This document shows, piece after piece, positions 14,912-22,093 of a DNA stretch of 42,595 nt. The stretch is from Fidelibacterota bacterium. GTDB lineage: Bacteria; Fidelibacterota; UBA8477; JABMPR01. The notes below the pieces were generated by a model. It saw only the letters and a list, made by a program, of their open reading frames with translations, ran no database searches and was not told where the DNA came from. Made by a program: the position numbers and the translations under genes. The stretch spans positions 1 to 42,595 of the forward strand of contig JAIPGJ010000011.1 of the NCBI GenBank assembly GCA_021736185.1, written 5' to 3'. Position 1 is the stretch's first letter; each line of letters opens with the position of its first letter.

Positions 14912-16882
14912 TTACAACCTTGCTTTTACCCAATTCTCCAGTCCATCAGTCAGGACCAGTTCTTGTGCTGCTGCACCCACGGGACTCAAAGCATAAGTTT
15001 TGCTATTATAGCTTAGAGTTGCGGATTTGAAGTCGATGGTTGCTTTGATGCCGGTGGCCACAGTAAGTTTTTCGCGACCATGGGTATCCAACAGATCTTT
15101 TACCAGTTCGGGAGCTTCCAAAACCAGAAAGCCGTTGTTGATAGCATTGCGTTTATAGGTTTCACTAAATGATCCTGCCAGCACCAGAGAGATGCCGCGA
15201 TACTTCAACGCTGTGGCAGCTTGTTCCCTGGAACTGCCGGTCCCAAAATTGAAGCCACCTACCAGGAAATCACCTTTTTCTACCAAATCCACAAATGCGG
15301 CATCATAGTTTTCCATGACCACGCCAGCCTGTTGCTGAGGAGTGAAATCATCGATATAGGTATATTTTCCGGGGAAAATGCCATCCGTGTTAAGATTATC
15401 CTGATGACAGAATAGAATATTCCCTGTCAATTCTCTGGGAAATCCTTCAAGGATACCCACCTCAATCGCTTCGGCTGCTGCCTTTTTATTGATTTTGATA
15501 TCACCCTGGGGTCGGGCATCATCATAAGCATAGGGTGAAACCACCTTTCCAGCTACTGCTGAGGCGGCTACTACAGCGGGAGAAGCCAGATAAGCCTTGG
15601 CGCTTTTGGCTCCCATGCGACCTTTAAAATTGCGGTTTGTGGCAGAAATCCCTACTTCGTTTTCTTCCAGTAGGCCCACACCCAATCCAATACAGGGTCC
15701 ACAACCTGGCGGCAAAGGTCTGGCACCAGCATCCACCAGCGCTTGCCAGTCTCCCCGGGTTTCACTCTCAGCCTGAACTTCGCTGGAGGCCGCAGCGATG
15801 TAAAACTCTACATGGGGGGCCACTTTTTGACCCTTAATCGTCCTGGCGGCTTCGGCTAAATCTTCTACGCGACTATTGACACAGGAGACCAGGTAGGCTT
15901 TGTGAATCTTCACCCCGGCTTTTTCCATGGTCTTGGCGGATGTCATGGTTTTTACGTTATCCGGACCAGAAACATTGGGCTCCACTGTGGCCAGATCCAA
16001 CACCAGTTCTTTGGCATAATAAGCATCCGGGTCCGCATATGGGGCGGTTTGCTTGAGTTGGGAAATTCGACCAAAATTCATGCGTGGGGAATCACCACCT
16101 TTGGCGTCAGCATCGGATTCTACGCCAGAGAGGCCTCGCTTTTCAACAGTCAGGGCTCGGGCTTCCAGCCAGTCAAAGGTCACGATATCAATAGGAAATA
16201 CACCGGCCAGGGCACCCCACTCGGTGGTCATGTTAGCAATAGTCAAACGCTGATCAATGGTCAGTGAGGCCAGGCCGTCTCCCACAAATTCAATGGCATG
16301 ATTCAAGACTTCATCATGATTAAAGAGTCCTGCAAGAGTGATAATGACGTCTTTACCGGTAACACCCGGTCTTAGTTGATTTTTCAGTTCTACTTTGGCT
16401 ACAGGGGGTACCTGCCACCAGGTCCTGCCCGTTGCCCATATGGCTGCTGCATCCGTGCGAACGATGGGGGTTCCCAGCACGCCGAGTCCGCCATACATGT
16501 TGGAGTGACTGTCTGATGCCACAACCATGCTGCCAGGCCAGGCATAGCCCTCCTCACACATGATCTGATGACCGATACCGCGACCGGCAGGATAGAAATC
16601 CACGCCCATTGCTTTGGCGAAGGCTTCAATGCCGGCATACTTCTTAAGGTTGGCTTCACTGGTATCCTGAACATTATGATCCAGAGCGTAAACCGGTTGT
16701 CTGGGATTGGCCACTTTGGTGGCACCAATCGCCTTGAACTTATTCATCACGGCACCCGTATTGTCATGGGTCATGACATGAGCTGGCGATATGGATAAAA
16801 AGTCACCACTCCTCACTCTATGTCCCTGTTCCAGATCAACGGCATATTTCTGGGCAATCTTTTCAATCAAATTTTGTGACAT
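14912..16882 (-). CDS. acn: Aconitate hydratase, Aquifex-type
   Basis: Interconverts citrate, cis-aconitate and isocitrate through a [4Fe-4S] cluster. The three cluster cysteines are in 'YLVSCVNSRVEDL' and 'PPGCGPCIGLG'. Other landmarks are 'LDHNVQDTS', 'GIGHQIMCEEG', 'SDSHSNMYGGLG', 'ATNRNFKGRMG', and in the swivelling C-terminal domain 'NFGTGSSREQAA'. At 656 residues it has the length of the Aquifex-type family and is shorter than classic AcnA (about 890). The track start (TTG 16903) is not used: ATG 16882 (MSQNLIEK) has AAAGGG 8 nt upstream. It is the first gene after an inverted-repeat element and is followed 1 bp later by the CDF gene. Confidence 0.94.
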   Translation of the reverse strand: MSQNLIEKIAQKYAVDLEQGHRVRSGDFLSISPAHVMTHDNTGAVMNKFKAIGATKVANPRQPVYALDHNVQDTSEANLKKYAGIEAFAKAMGVDFYPAGRGIGHQIMCEEGYAWPGSMVVASDSHSNMYGGLGVLGTPIVRTDAAAIWATGRTWWQVPPVAKVELKNQLRPGVTGKDVIITLAGLFNHDEVLNHAIEFVGDGLASLTIDQRLTIANMTTEWGALAGVFPIDIVTFDWLEARALTVEKRGLSGVESDADAKGGDSPRMNFGRISQLKQTAPYADPDAYYAKELVLDLATVEPNVSGPDNVKTMTSAKTMEKAGVKIHKAYLVSCVNSRVEDLAEAARTIKGQKVAPHVEFYIAAASSEVQAESETRGDWQALVDAGARPLPPGCGPCIGLGVGLLEENEVGISATNRNFKGRMGAKSAKAYLASPAVVAASAVAGKVVSPYAYDDARPQGDIKINKKAAAEAIEVGILEGFPRELTGNILFCHQDNLNTDGIFPGKYTYIDDFTPQQQAGVVMENYDAAFVDLVEKGDFLVGGFNFGTGSSREQAATALKYRGISLVLAGSFSETYKRNAINNGFLVLEAPELVKDLLDTHGREKLTVATGIKATIDFKSATLSYNSKTYALSPVGAAAQELVLTDGLENWVKARL

Positions 16883-16901
16883 ATTAGACCCTTTAAACTG
16901 C

Positions 16902-17127
16902 AACCGCGAATTTCGCGAATTTAATTATTTCCATCCAATTTTACAGAATAGGCGAGTATCATTGTTGATAAGACTCTGTACGGGCGCATCGCGATGCGCC
17001 ACAACAAATGATCGTTGCCAGCTTTTCTGTATTGTTTTTAATATATTCAATCATTGCTTTCTTTTTTAATTGAGACTAGCCCACAAATCAAAAAAACAAA
17101 TTCGTGAAATTCGCGCAATTCGCGGTT
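16902..17127. mobile_element. 226 bp gene-less element with GxxExxY-type inverted termini
   Basis: The left end is AACCGCGAATTTCGCGAATT; the reverse complement of the right end is AACCGCGAATTGCGCGAATT, so 19 of 20 bases agree. These are the termini that flank the GxxExxY gene at 11058-11555. Inside there is no credible ORF, only AT-rich sequence and a copy of the 38 nt GGGCG palindrome. It fills the whole gap between acn and sppA, ending 10 bp from the sppA stop. MITE-like by appearance; mobility is inference. Confidence 0.6.
16977..17014. repeat. 38 nt repeat with GGGCG...CGCC palindrome (copy b)
   Basis: Contains GGGCGCATCGCGATGCGCC, a near-perfect palindrome, and the same trailing ATGATCG as copy a at 12831-12868. 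Lies inside the 226 bp element. Confidence 0.75.
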
Positions 17128-17136
17128 CATTTTGCC

Positions 17137-19581
17137 CTACTTTATTTCCACCTTGACTGGCATGACCATCTGGATTTTCCCACCCTCTATGATGGGAATG
17201 AGATCATTGACTTTCAGTGATTCAAGAACATTACTCGAGAGCAAATCAATCTGAGCCCTCTGGTTAAACATGTTCTTGAAATCAGTCTTTTTCTCCCGGC
17301 GGGGCAATTCCACGATTTCTACATCACCCTCGATGCCTGCAGCTTTTTTAGCCAGCTCAATGGCATCATAGTAGCCACCCACCTCATCAATGAGGCCATA
17401 CTTTTTAGCATCCAATCCAGTCCAGACTCTACCCAGGGCCAGGCTATCCAGTGCATCTACATCATTGAGACCTTCACGACCCTTGACGACCCGTTCTTTG
17501 AACTTTAAATAGGTGTCGTTGATGGATTCCAGAATCAGGGCGTTTTCTTCTTCTGTAGCCAGACGACTGCCACTGGCGAAATCAGCATTTTTACCCATTT
17601 TGATGCCTTCTGAATGGACACCAAAGCGCTCCATGAGCTGGGAAAAATTGAGACGCATCCCAATGACACCAATGGATCCGGTGATGGTAGATGGATAAGC
17701 GATAATACTATCAGCCTGACAGGCGATATAATAGCCCCCTGAAGCCGCCACATCGGACATGGAGGCGATAAAGGGTTTAATGTTGGCCGAATCGGTTTCA
17801 GTTGTTTTGAGAATTTCCCGCCACATGATGTCCGATGCCAGGGCCGACCCGCCGCCGCTGTCTATACGCAGGACAATGGCCTTGATGCTCTTGTCTTCAC
17901 GGGCTTCCTTGATAGCATTGGCAATGGTTTCATCACCCATGCTGGTCGATCCAGCAGGTCCCCGCTTGCTTTTTCCTGAAACGATACCACCCACCGCATA
18001 GATCACGGCAATTTGATCGCTCACCTTGTCATCACGCCAGGCGTACTGATACTCCGGGATTTCTGTTTTGACCTTCACTTTGACGATTTTCACTTTACCA
18101 TCATTGAGATCATCTACATAGTCATCGAATTCATCTGGATACATGGTTCCTGTGATAAGGCCTGCAACCCGGGCTTTGGTTGTGAGCATATAGGGACCAT
18201 TATCTACGATCTCCCGGGTTTTTTCAATATCCCAATCTTTGCCTTCAGCAATTCCGGCAATAAACTCGTCGTAGATACCTTCCAGCAGCTGGGAATAATT
18301 CACCCGCATGGCCTCAGACATTGTATCATTGAGATAGGTATCAGCAGCCGTCTTGAAGGGGCTTACCCGCCAGACTTCAGGGACAATAGAAAGCGTGTCC
18401 AGAAGTCCTCGGAAAAAGGTGACCTCCATGGCCAGGCCACGAAGATCCACGCCGGCCATCTCATGAACATAGATTTCATCGGCCATGGACAGCAAATAAG
18501 TCGTCGCATTGCCAAGACCAAATTTACTATAGACGATAATTTCTTTCCCTGCATCATGGAAACGCTGAAAGGCATCTCTCATTTCGGTCATCTTACTGAA
18601 TCCTGCGCGGACATTGCCCAGATCGATGATCATCCCATCAACATCAGGATCTTCAGTGTATTCCTGCATCTCATCAACAAAGTTTTTTAGCTGTTTGCCA
18701 TAAACAGCGGGACTGCCAATGAAAGGGATGTCCATATCAAACTTGATGGGAAACTTTGGCTTTTTGATTTCTGGTTCTTCTATAAAGAGACCATCCAGTT
18801 TCATGCGCAGGTAGGTTTTGGTATCTTTCTTAAGGGCTTTCTCGCCAAAAACAGAACGATAGGGATTCTCTGTTGATCGGAGAACCAGGGTCTGAGATGA
18901 AAAACTACTGGAATTGCCATGACTCTCAACACCCATATCAGGCATGAAGATGCTCAGTGAAATCCCGTAATTGCTGTTACCCAGTTCTGAAAAAGCGTTT
19001 AATCTTACCCCTTTGATCGGCTCTATAAATCCCGTGAGGAAACCGTCTGTGTCAGAATTACCCTCAGTGATACCCAGGTCAAACCCGGCACCTATTCGAC
19101 CGGTTCTGTTTTGGACCGCGAACCCCGTATTCAGTTTGAGGGGATCAGAGTCTCCGGACCAGACATTCTGAATCTGGGCACCCAAAGCCAGCATGGGAAA
19201 GGGACGATGCATCCAACCCAGGTCAAAACGGCCCTCTTTCCAGCGGGAATTATCAAAACTATAGGTGAAACCAATGCTTTGCGATTTTGTAAGCTTTATT
19301 CCCTGACTAAACCTCCAGATATTGGTGGCCGAAACCACATCCCACTGATAGGCAAATCCGGTGTTTTTTGATTGACTAAAATAGGCGAAGTCCCTGGTAA
19401 AAGCGGATCCGTCAAAGTGGGCCATCAGCATGGTTTCGGTATGGTTGTTAAAACCCAAGCCGGCAGGATTATAACGGATGGCCATGGGATCGTCTATGGC
19501 TGCCACTGCAGGCTGTACCACCTGGATTTGAGCCATGAGTAGACTCGTACTAATTATAAATAATGCTATGGTTCTGACCAT
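17137..19581 (-). CDS. sppA: SppA signal peptide peptidase fused to an N-terminal outer-membrane barrel-like domain
   Basis: 814 residues from ATG 19581, chosen because AAAGG lies 7 nt upstream and it gives a signal peptide (MVRTIALFIISTSLLMAQ); the track start at 19704 adds 41 unlikely residues. Residues about 25-245 look like a PorV/FadL-type barrel: 'AAIDDPMAIRYNPAGLGF' followed by many amphipathic strands. From about 270 it is a tandem S49 peptidase. The general-base Lys is Lys410 (VSPFKTAADTY) and the nucleophile Ser614 (SDVAASGGYY); their 204-residue spacing agrees with the Lys/Ser pair of E. coli SppA (200 apart). 'RIDSGGGS' and 'TITGSIGVIG' are also typical. Classical SppA has one N-terminal membrane helix, which is missing here. 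It probably degrades signal peptides or envelope protein fragments from an outer-membrane base, which is inference. Confidence 0.9.
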   Translation of the reverse strand: MVRTIALFIISTSLLMAQIQVVQPAVAAIDDPMAIRYNPAGLGFNNHTETMLMAHFDGSAFTRDFAYFSQSKNTGFAYQWDVVSATNIWRFSQGIKLTKSQSIGFTYSFDNSRWKEGRFDLGWMHRPFPMLALGAQIQNVWSGDSDPLKLNTGFAVQNRTGRIGAGFDLGITEGNSDTDGFLTGFIEPIKGVRLNAFSELGNSNYGISLSIFMPDMGVESHGNSSSFSSQTLVLRSTENPYRSVFGEKALKKDTKTYLRMKLDGLFIEEPEIKKPKFPIKFDMDIPFIGSPAVYGKQLKNFVDEMQEYTEDPDVDGMIIDLGNVRAGFSKMTEMRDAFQRFHDAGKEIIVYSKFGLGNATTYLLSMADEIYVHEMAGVDLRGLAMEVTFFRGLLDTLSIVPEVWRVSPFKTAADTYLNDTMSEAMRVNYSQLLEGIYDEFIAGIAEGKDWDIEKTREIVDNGPYMLTTKARVAGLITGTMYPDEFDDYVDDLNDGKVKIVKVKVKTEIPEYQYAWRDDKVSDQIAVIYAVGGIVSGKSKRGPAGSTSMGDETIANAIKEAREDKSIKAIVLRIDSGGGSALASDIMWREILKTTETDSANIKPFIASMSDVAASGGYYIACQADSIIAYPSTITGSIGVIGMRLNFSQLMERFGVHSEGIKMGKNADFASGSRLATEEENALILESINDTYLKFKERVVKGREGLNDVDALDSLALGRVWTGLDAKKYGLIDEVGGYYDAIELAKKAAGIEGDVEIVELPRREKKTDFKNMFNQRAQIDLLSSNVLESLKVNDLIPIIEGGKIQMVMPVKVEIK

Positions 19582-19666
19582 AAAAGCCATCCTTTCGCTA
19601 ATCGCTTGAAACCAATCTTTAAAGCTTAATAACAAGGCTTCTTGAACCTGGTGCCATAATGTCAAA

Positions 19667-20200
19667 TTATGCTTTGAAGGGTTCAAAGGAAACAAAGTCG
19701 GCATGGTGGACGATTATTGATTCAACAGTTCTTATTCCCAAATCTCCCTCTTTGGAGTGGGTAGCGATAATATGCTGAACCTCGGCCGGCAATTCAAACT
19801 GAAAAGCAATGGCTGCACCGCTGAAGGGATGACGCACAATTTTTCCCATGGAGCTGGTACCCAGTTTGCCGTCTTGCATCTCATATTCAAGGAGCTTGCC
19901 AATATCAATCAGAATGGCTCCTGAAATCAAAATGTCCATATCGATTTTCATGGCATCACCAAAATTTTCCTGCATGCGTTTGGCAATATCCACGGCCAAC
20001 TGGACACAGGTTCTTTTGTGATTCATGAATGAAACATTGACATCTTTAATTAACAGACTAAAGGGTATCACCTCAAGATCTTCGGGAGAGAGGACACTAT
20101 TTTCAATGGCCCAAACCCAGGCATTCAAGGTTTTCTCACGCAATTCCTTATCTTTGATCCATTTGATCTCAGGCCAGATTTTTAGTACTTTATCTTTCAC
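19667..20200 (-). CDS. HD-domain protein with degenerate metal site
   Basis: About 177 residues of an HDIG-type phosphohydrolase fold: 'MNHKRTCVQLAVDIAKRM' (first His), 'SGAILIDIGKLLEY', 'HPFSGAAIAFQF', 'IIATHSKEG' and 'IIVHHADFVSFE'. The signature His-Asp appears as Ile-Asp (LIDIGK, codons ATT GAT), so one metal-binding His is missing while other His/Asp residues remain. Activity may be changed or lost. I prefer the GTG at 20200 because AAGGAG lies 9 nt upstream; the track ATG (20218) adds six residues and would sit on top of that ribosome-binding site. It lies 85 bp upstream of sppA and is separated from citF by a REP pair. Substrate unknown. Confidence 0.75.
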   Translation of the reverse strand: MKDKVLKIWPEIKWIKDKELREKTLNAWVWAIENSVLSPEDLEVIPFSLLIKDVNVSFMNHKRTCVQLAVDIAKRMQENFGDAMKIDMDILISGAILIDIGKLLEYEMQDGKLGTSSMGKIVRHPFSGAAIAFQFELPAEVQHIIATHSKEGDLGIRTVESIIVHHADFVSFEPFKA

Positions 20201-20237
20201 TATTAGAATCTCCTTCATTCTTTCTATAATCTTTTTC

Positions 20238-20365
20238 GTGTCACCCTGAGCGGAGTCGAAGGGTCTTAATACACTTTGTCATGCCCTGCTTTGTTGCTCC
20301 GTTACAAGTCAATAAATCACCCATTATACTGATCTCATACCCCTCGACTCCGCTCGGGGTGACGG
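20238..20365. repeat. Pair of convergent REP-like repeats (BIME-like)
   Basis: GTGTCACCCTGAGCGGAGTC-GAAGGG (20238-20263) and CCCCTCGACTCCGCTCGGGG-TGACGG (20340-20365) are inverted copies about 77 bp apart, between citF and the HD gene. Same class as those at 9377 and 13625. Confidence 0.75.
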
Positions 20366-20389
20366 ACCAGTTACTGCATATTTACTTTT

Positions 20390-21961
20390 CTATTTTAAAT
20401 TTTCTATTTTAAAAATCGTATCCATCACCGTCCCATCCACCCACTTTACCACACCAATGGGCTGGTCAGTGAGTTTTGGCTTCTGGGGTGAGCCACCGAT
20501 CAGATCATCAATCTCGGCCTTGAGCTCCTGAATGGTTCGAATAGGTAAGCCACTATCCCTGGTTGCCTCAATTAAATCACTTCTCAAAGGGTTAATGGCG
20601 ATTCCACGTTCAGTGATAATCACATCAATCAACTCACCAGGACCTACCAGAGTGGTCACTTCATCGACGATGACGGGTATGCGATCACGGAATGCCGGGA
20701 TGGGGAGAATCGTACATTTACTAAACAAACAATTTTGCCACCCACCAATCCCGTGAAGCATCTGTCCGTCTGAATGGGTCACGACATTGGCATTAAAATT
20801 CACATCCACTTCAGTCGCGCCGAGAACCACGACATCCAGCAGAGAGGCAAAATTACCCTTGCCATGCCAGTTATAGCTGGTAAAAGGTGAGGTGTTGACA
20901 TGTCCTTCATTTTCTCGCATGGACCTTACACCATCCAGGTCAAAGGTCTGACCATCAAGAATATAGTCGGTGAGTCCTTCCTCCAGCATTTCCACCAGAT
21001 ATTTGGTTGATCCGCCACGCACAAAGCGAGCTTTTACTCCAGTCTCTATCATCATCTCTTTCAGATAGATGGCAAAAGCCAAAGCCGTTCCACCGGCGCC
21101 AGCCTGAAAACTGAAGCCCTCCTTCATGATTCCGGCGGCTTTCACGAATTTTGCAGTAAGTTCGGCAATATACAGACGATCCGGTGATTTGGTGAGCTCT
21201 GTAGTACCTGAAACAATTTTTTCTGGCTCACCAACCTTGTCCAGAACCACGACATAATCCACATTTTGCCCCTGAATCTGCCAGGGATAACAGGGAAAGG
21301 GAACCAGATTGTCAGTCACAACAATCACTTTATCAGCATACATCGAATCCGCCAGCCCAAAGCCCAATAATCCACAGGCTGAGGGACCCCGATCACCCGT
21401 GGCATTTCCAATGGAATCCGCGGTGGGAGCTGCTAACACGGCGATATCGATATGGACCTCACCGTCCTGGATGGATTGCCAACGACCACCATGGGACCGC
21501 AGAACTGCCAAGCCGTCCATTTTGCCTTCTGAAGCATACTTGCCCAGCGGTCCGTTCAGGGAACCTTCAATGTGATGTATGAGACCGCTTTCCAGATGTC
21601 TGATCATGGGCTCATGGCAGGGAAAAGCGGCACTTGGAAACCACATCAAACCTTTAGCGCCTATTTCTTCAGCGGCATCAAAGACCTGATTCATCACCAG
21701 ATCTCCATTGCGAAAATGGTGGTGGGAAGAAATGGTCATGCCATCTTTGAGTCCCGCCAACTGCAGGGCTTCCTTGATTGAGCCCACAACCTTATTCCCA
21801 TCCATGGGATAATCGCTGCAGGAAGCAATGGGTGGTGCAGCCTTGTGGCCCACCGGCCTGTAGCCATTCACACCCTGATAGGGGACCTGAGCTTTGCCAT
21901 TAACTTCTGTTGGCACCATCCGACCCGCTGCATTTTTTACCATCTCATACTTCTTATTCAT
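20390..21961 (-). CDS. citF: Citrate lyase alpha subunit / citrate CoA-transferase
   Basis: 523 residues, close to the roughly 510 of E. coli CitF. It exchanges acetyl on the acyl carrier domain for citrate, giving citryl-ACP for the beta subunit. Landmarks are 'DGMTISSHHHFRNGD' near the N-terminus, 'HIEGSLNGPLGKY', 'VLRSHGGRWQSI', 'APTADSIGNATG', 'GFSFQAGAGGTALAFAIYLKEMM', 'HVNTSPFTSYNWHGKGNFASLLD' and 'IITERGIAINPLRSDL'. ATG 21961 has AAGGGA upstream. It follows the CitD-CitE fusion by 132 bp holding two hairpins. Citramalate lyase uses the same subunit plan, so the substrate could be citramalate; aconitase and IDH nearby make citrate more likely. Confidence 0.93.
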   Translation of the reverse strand: MNKKYEMVKNAAGRMVPTEVNGKAQVPYQGVNGYRPVGHKAAPPIASCSDYPMDGNKVVGSIKEALQLAGLKDGMTISSHHHFRNGDLVMNQVFDAAEEIGAKGLMWFPSAAFPCHEPMIRHLESGLIHHIEGSLNGPLGKYASEGKMDGLAVLRSHGGRWQSIQDGEVHIDIAVLAAPTADSIGNATGDRGPSACGLLGFGLADSMYADKVIVVTDNLVPFPCYPWQIQGQNVDYVVVLDKVGEPEKIVSGTTELTKSPDRLYIAELTAKFVKAAGIMKEGFSFQAGAGGTALAFAIYLKEMMIETGVKARFVRGGSTKYLVEMLEEGLTDYILDGQTFDLDGVRSMRENEGHVNTSPFTSYNWHGKGNFASLLDVVVLGATEVDVNFNANVVTHSDGQMLHGIGGWQNCLFSKCTILPIPAFRDRIPVIVDEVTTLVGPGELIDVIITERGIAINPLRSDLIEATRDSGLPIRTIQELKAEIDDLIGGSPQKPKLTDQPIGVVKWVDGTVMDTIFKIENLK

Positions 21962-21994
21962 GTTTTTCCCTTAAACCAAAATTTTTCTGCTTCC

Positions 21995-22029
21995 CGAAAC
22001 CAATTTCCGCGCCAGCTAAATTGGTTTCG
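21995..22029. repeat. Hairpin between citDE and citF (AAACCAATTT)
   Basis: CGAAACCAATTT and AAATTGGTTTCG are perfect 12 bp arms around 11 nt. It lies in the intercistronic gap, so it could tune citF expression or mRNA stability, or be a REP copy. Confidence 0.7.
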
Positions 22030-22061
22030 AGAAATAATTACAAGTTTCAAGGAGCAATTAA

Positions 22062-22089
22062 AACCTGTTTGGCTTCGCGAAAACAGGTT
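22062..22089. repeat. Hairpin between citDE and citF (AACCTGTTT), CAGGTT family (copy c)
   Basis: AACCTGTTT and AAACAGGTT are perfect 9 bp arms around GGCTTCGCGA. The arms match the CAGGTT repeats at 9491 and 9557. It begins within 30 bp of the citDE stop. Confidence 0.7.
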
Positions 22090-22093
22090 GTTA

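Noticed and set aside
18013-18690. 225-codon + strand ORF opposite sppA
   Set aside because: Antisense shadow of a strongly conserved gene; no motif or ribosome-binding site.
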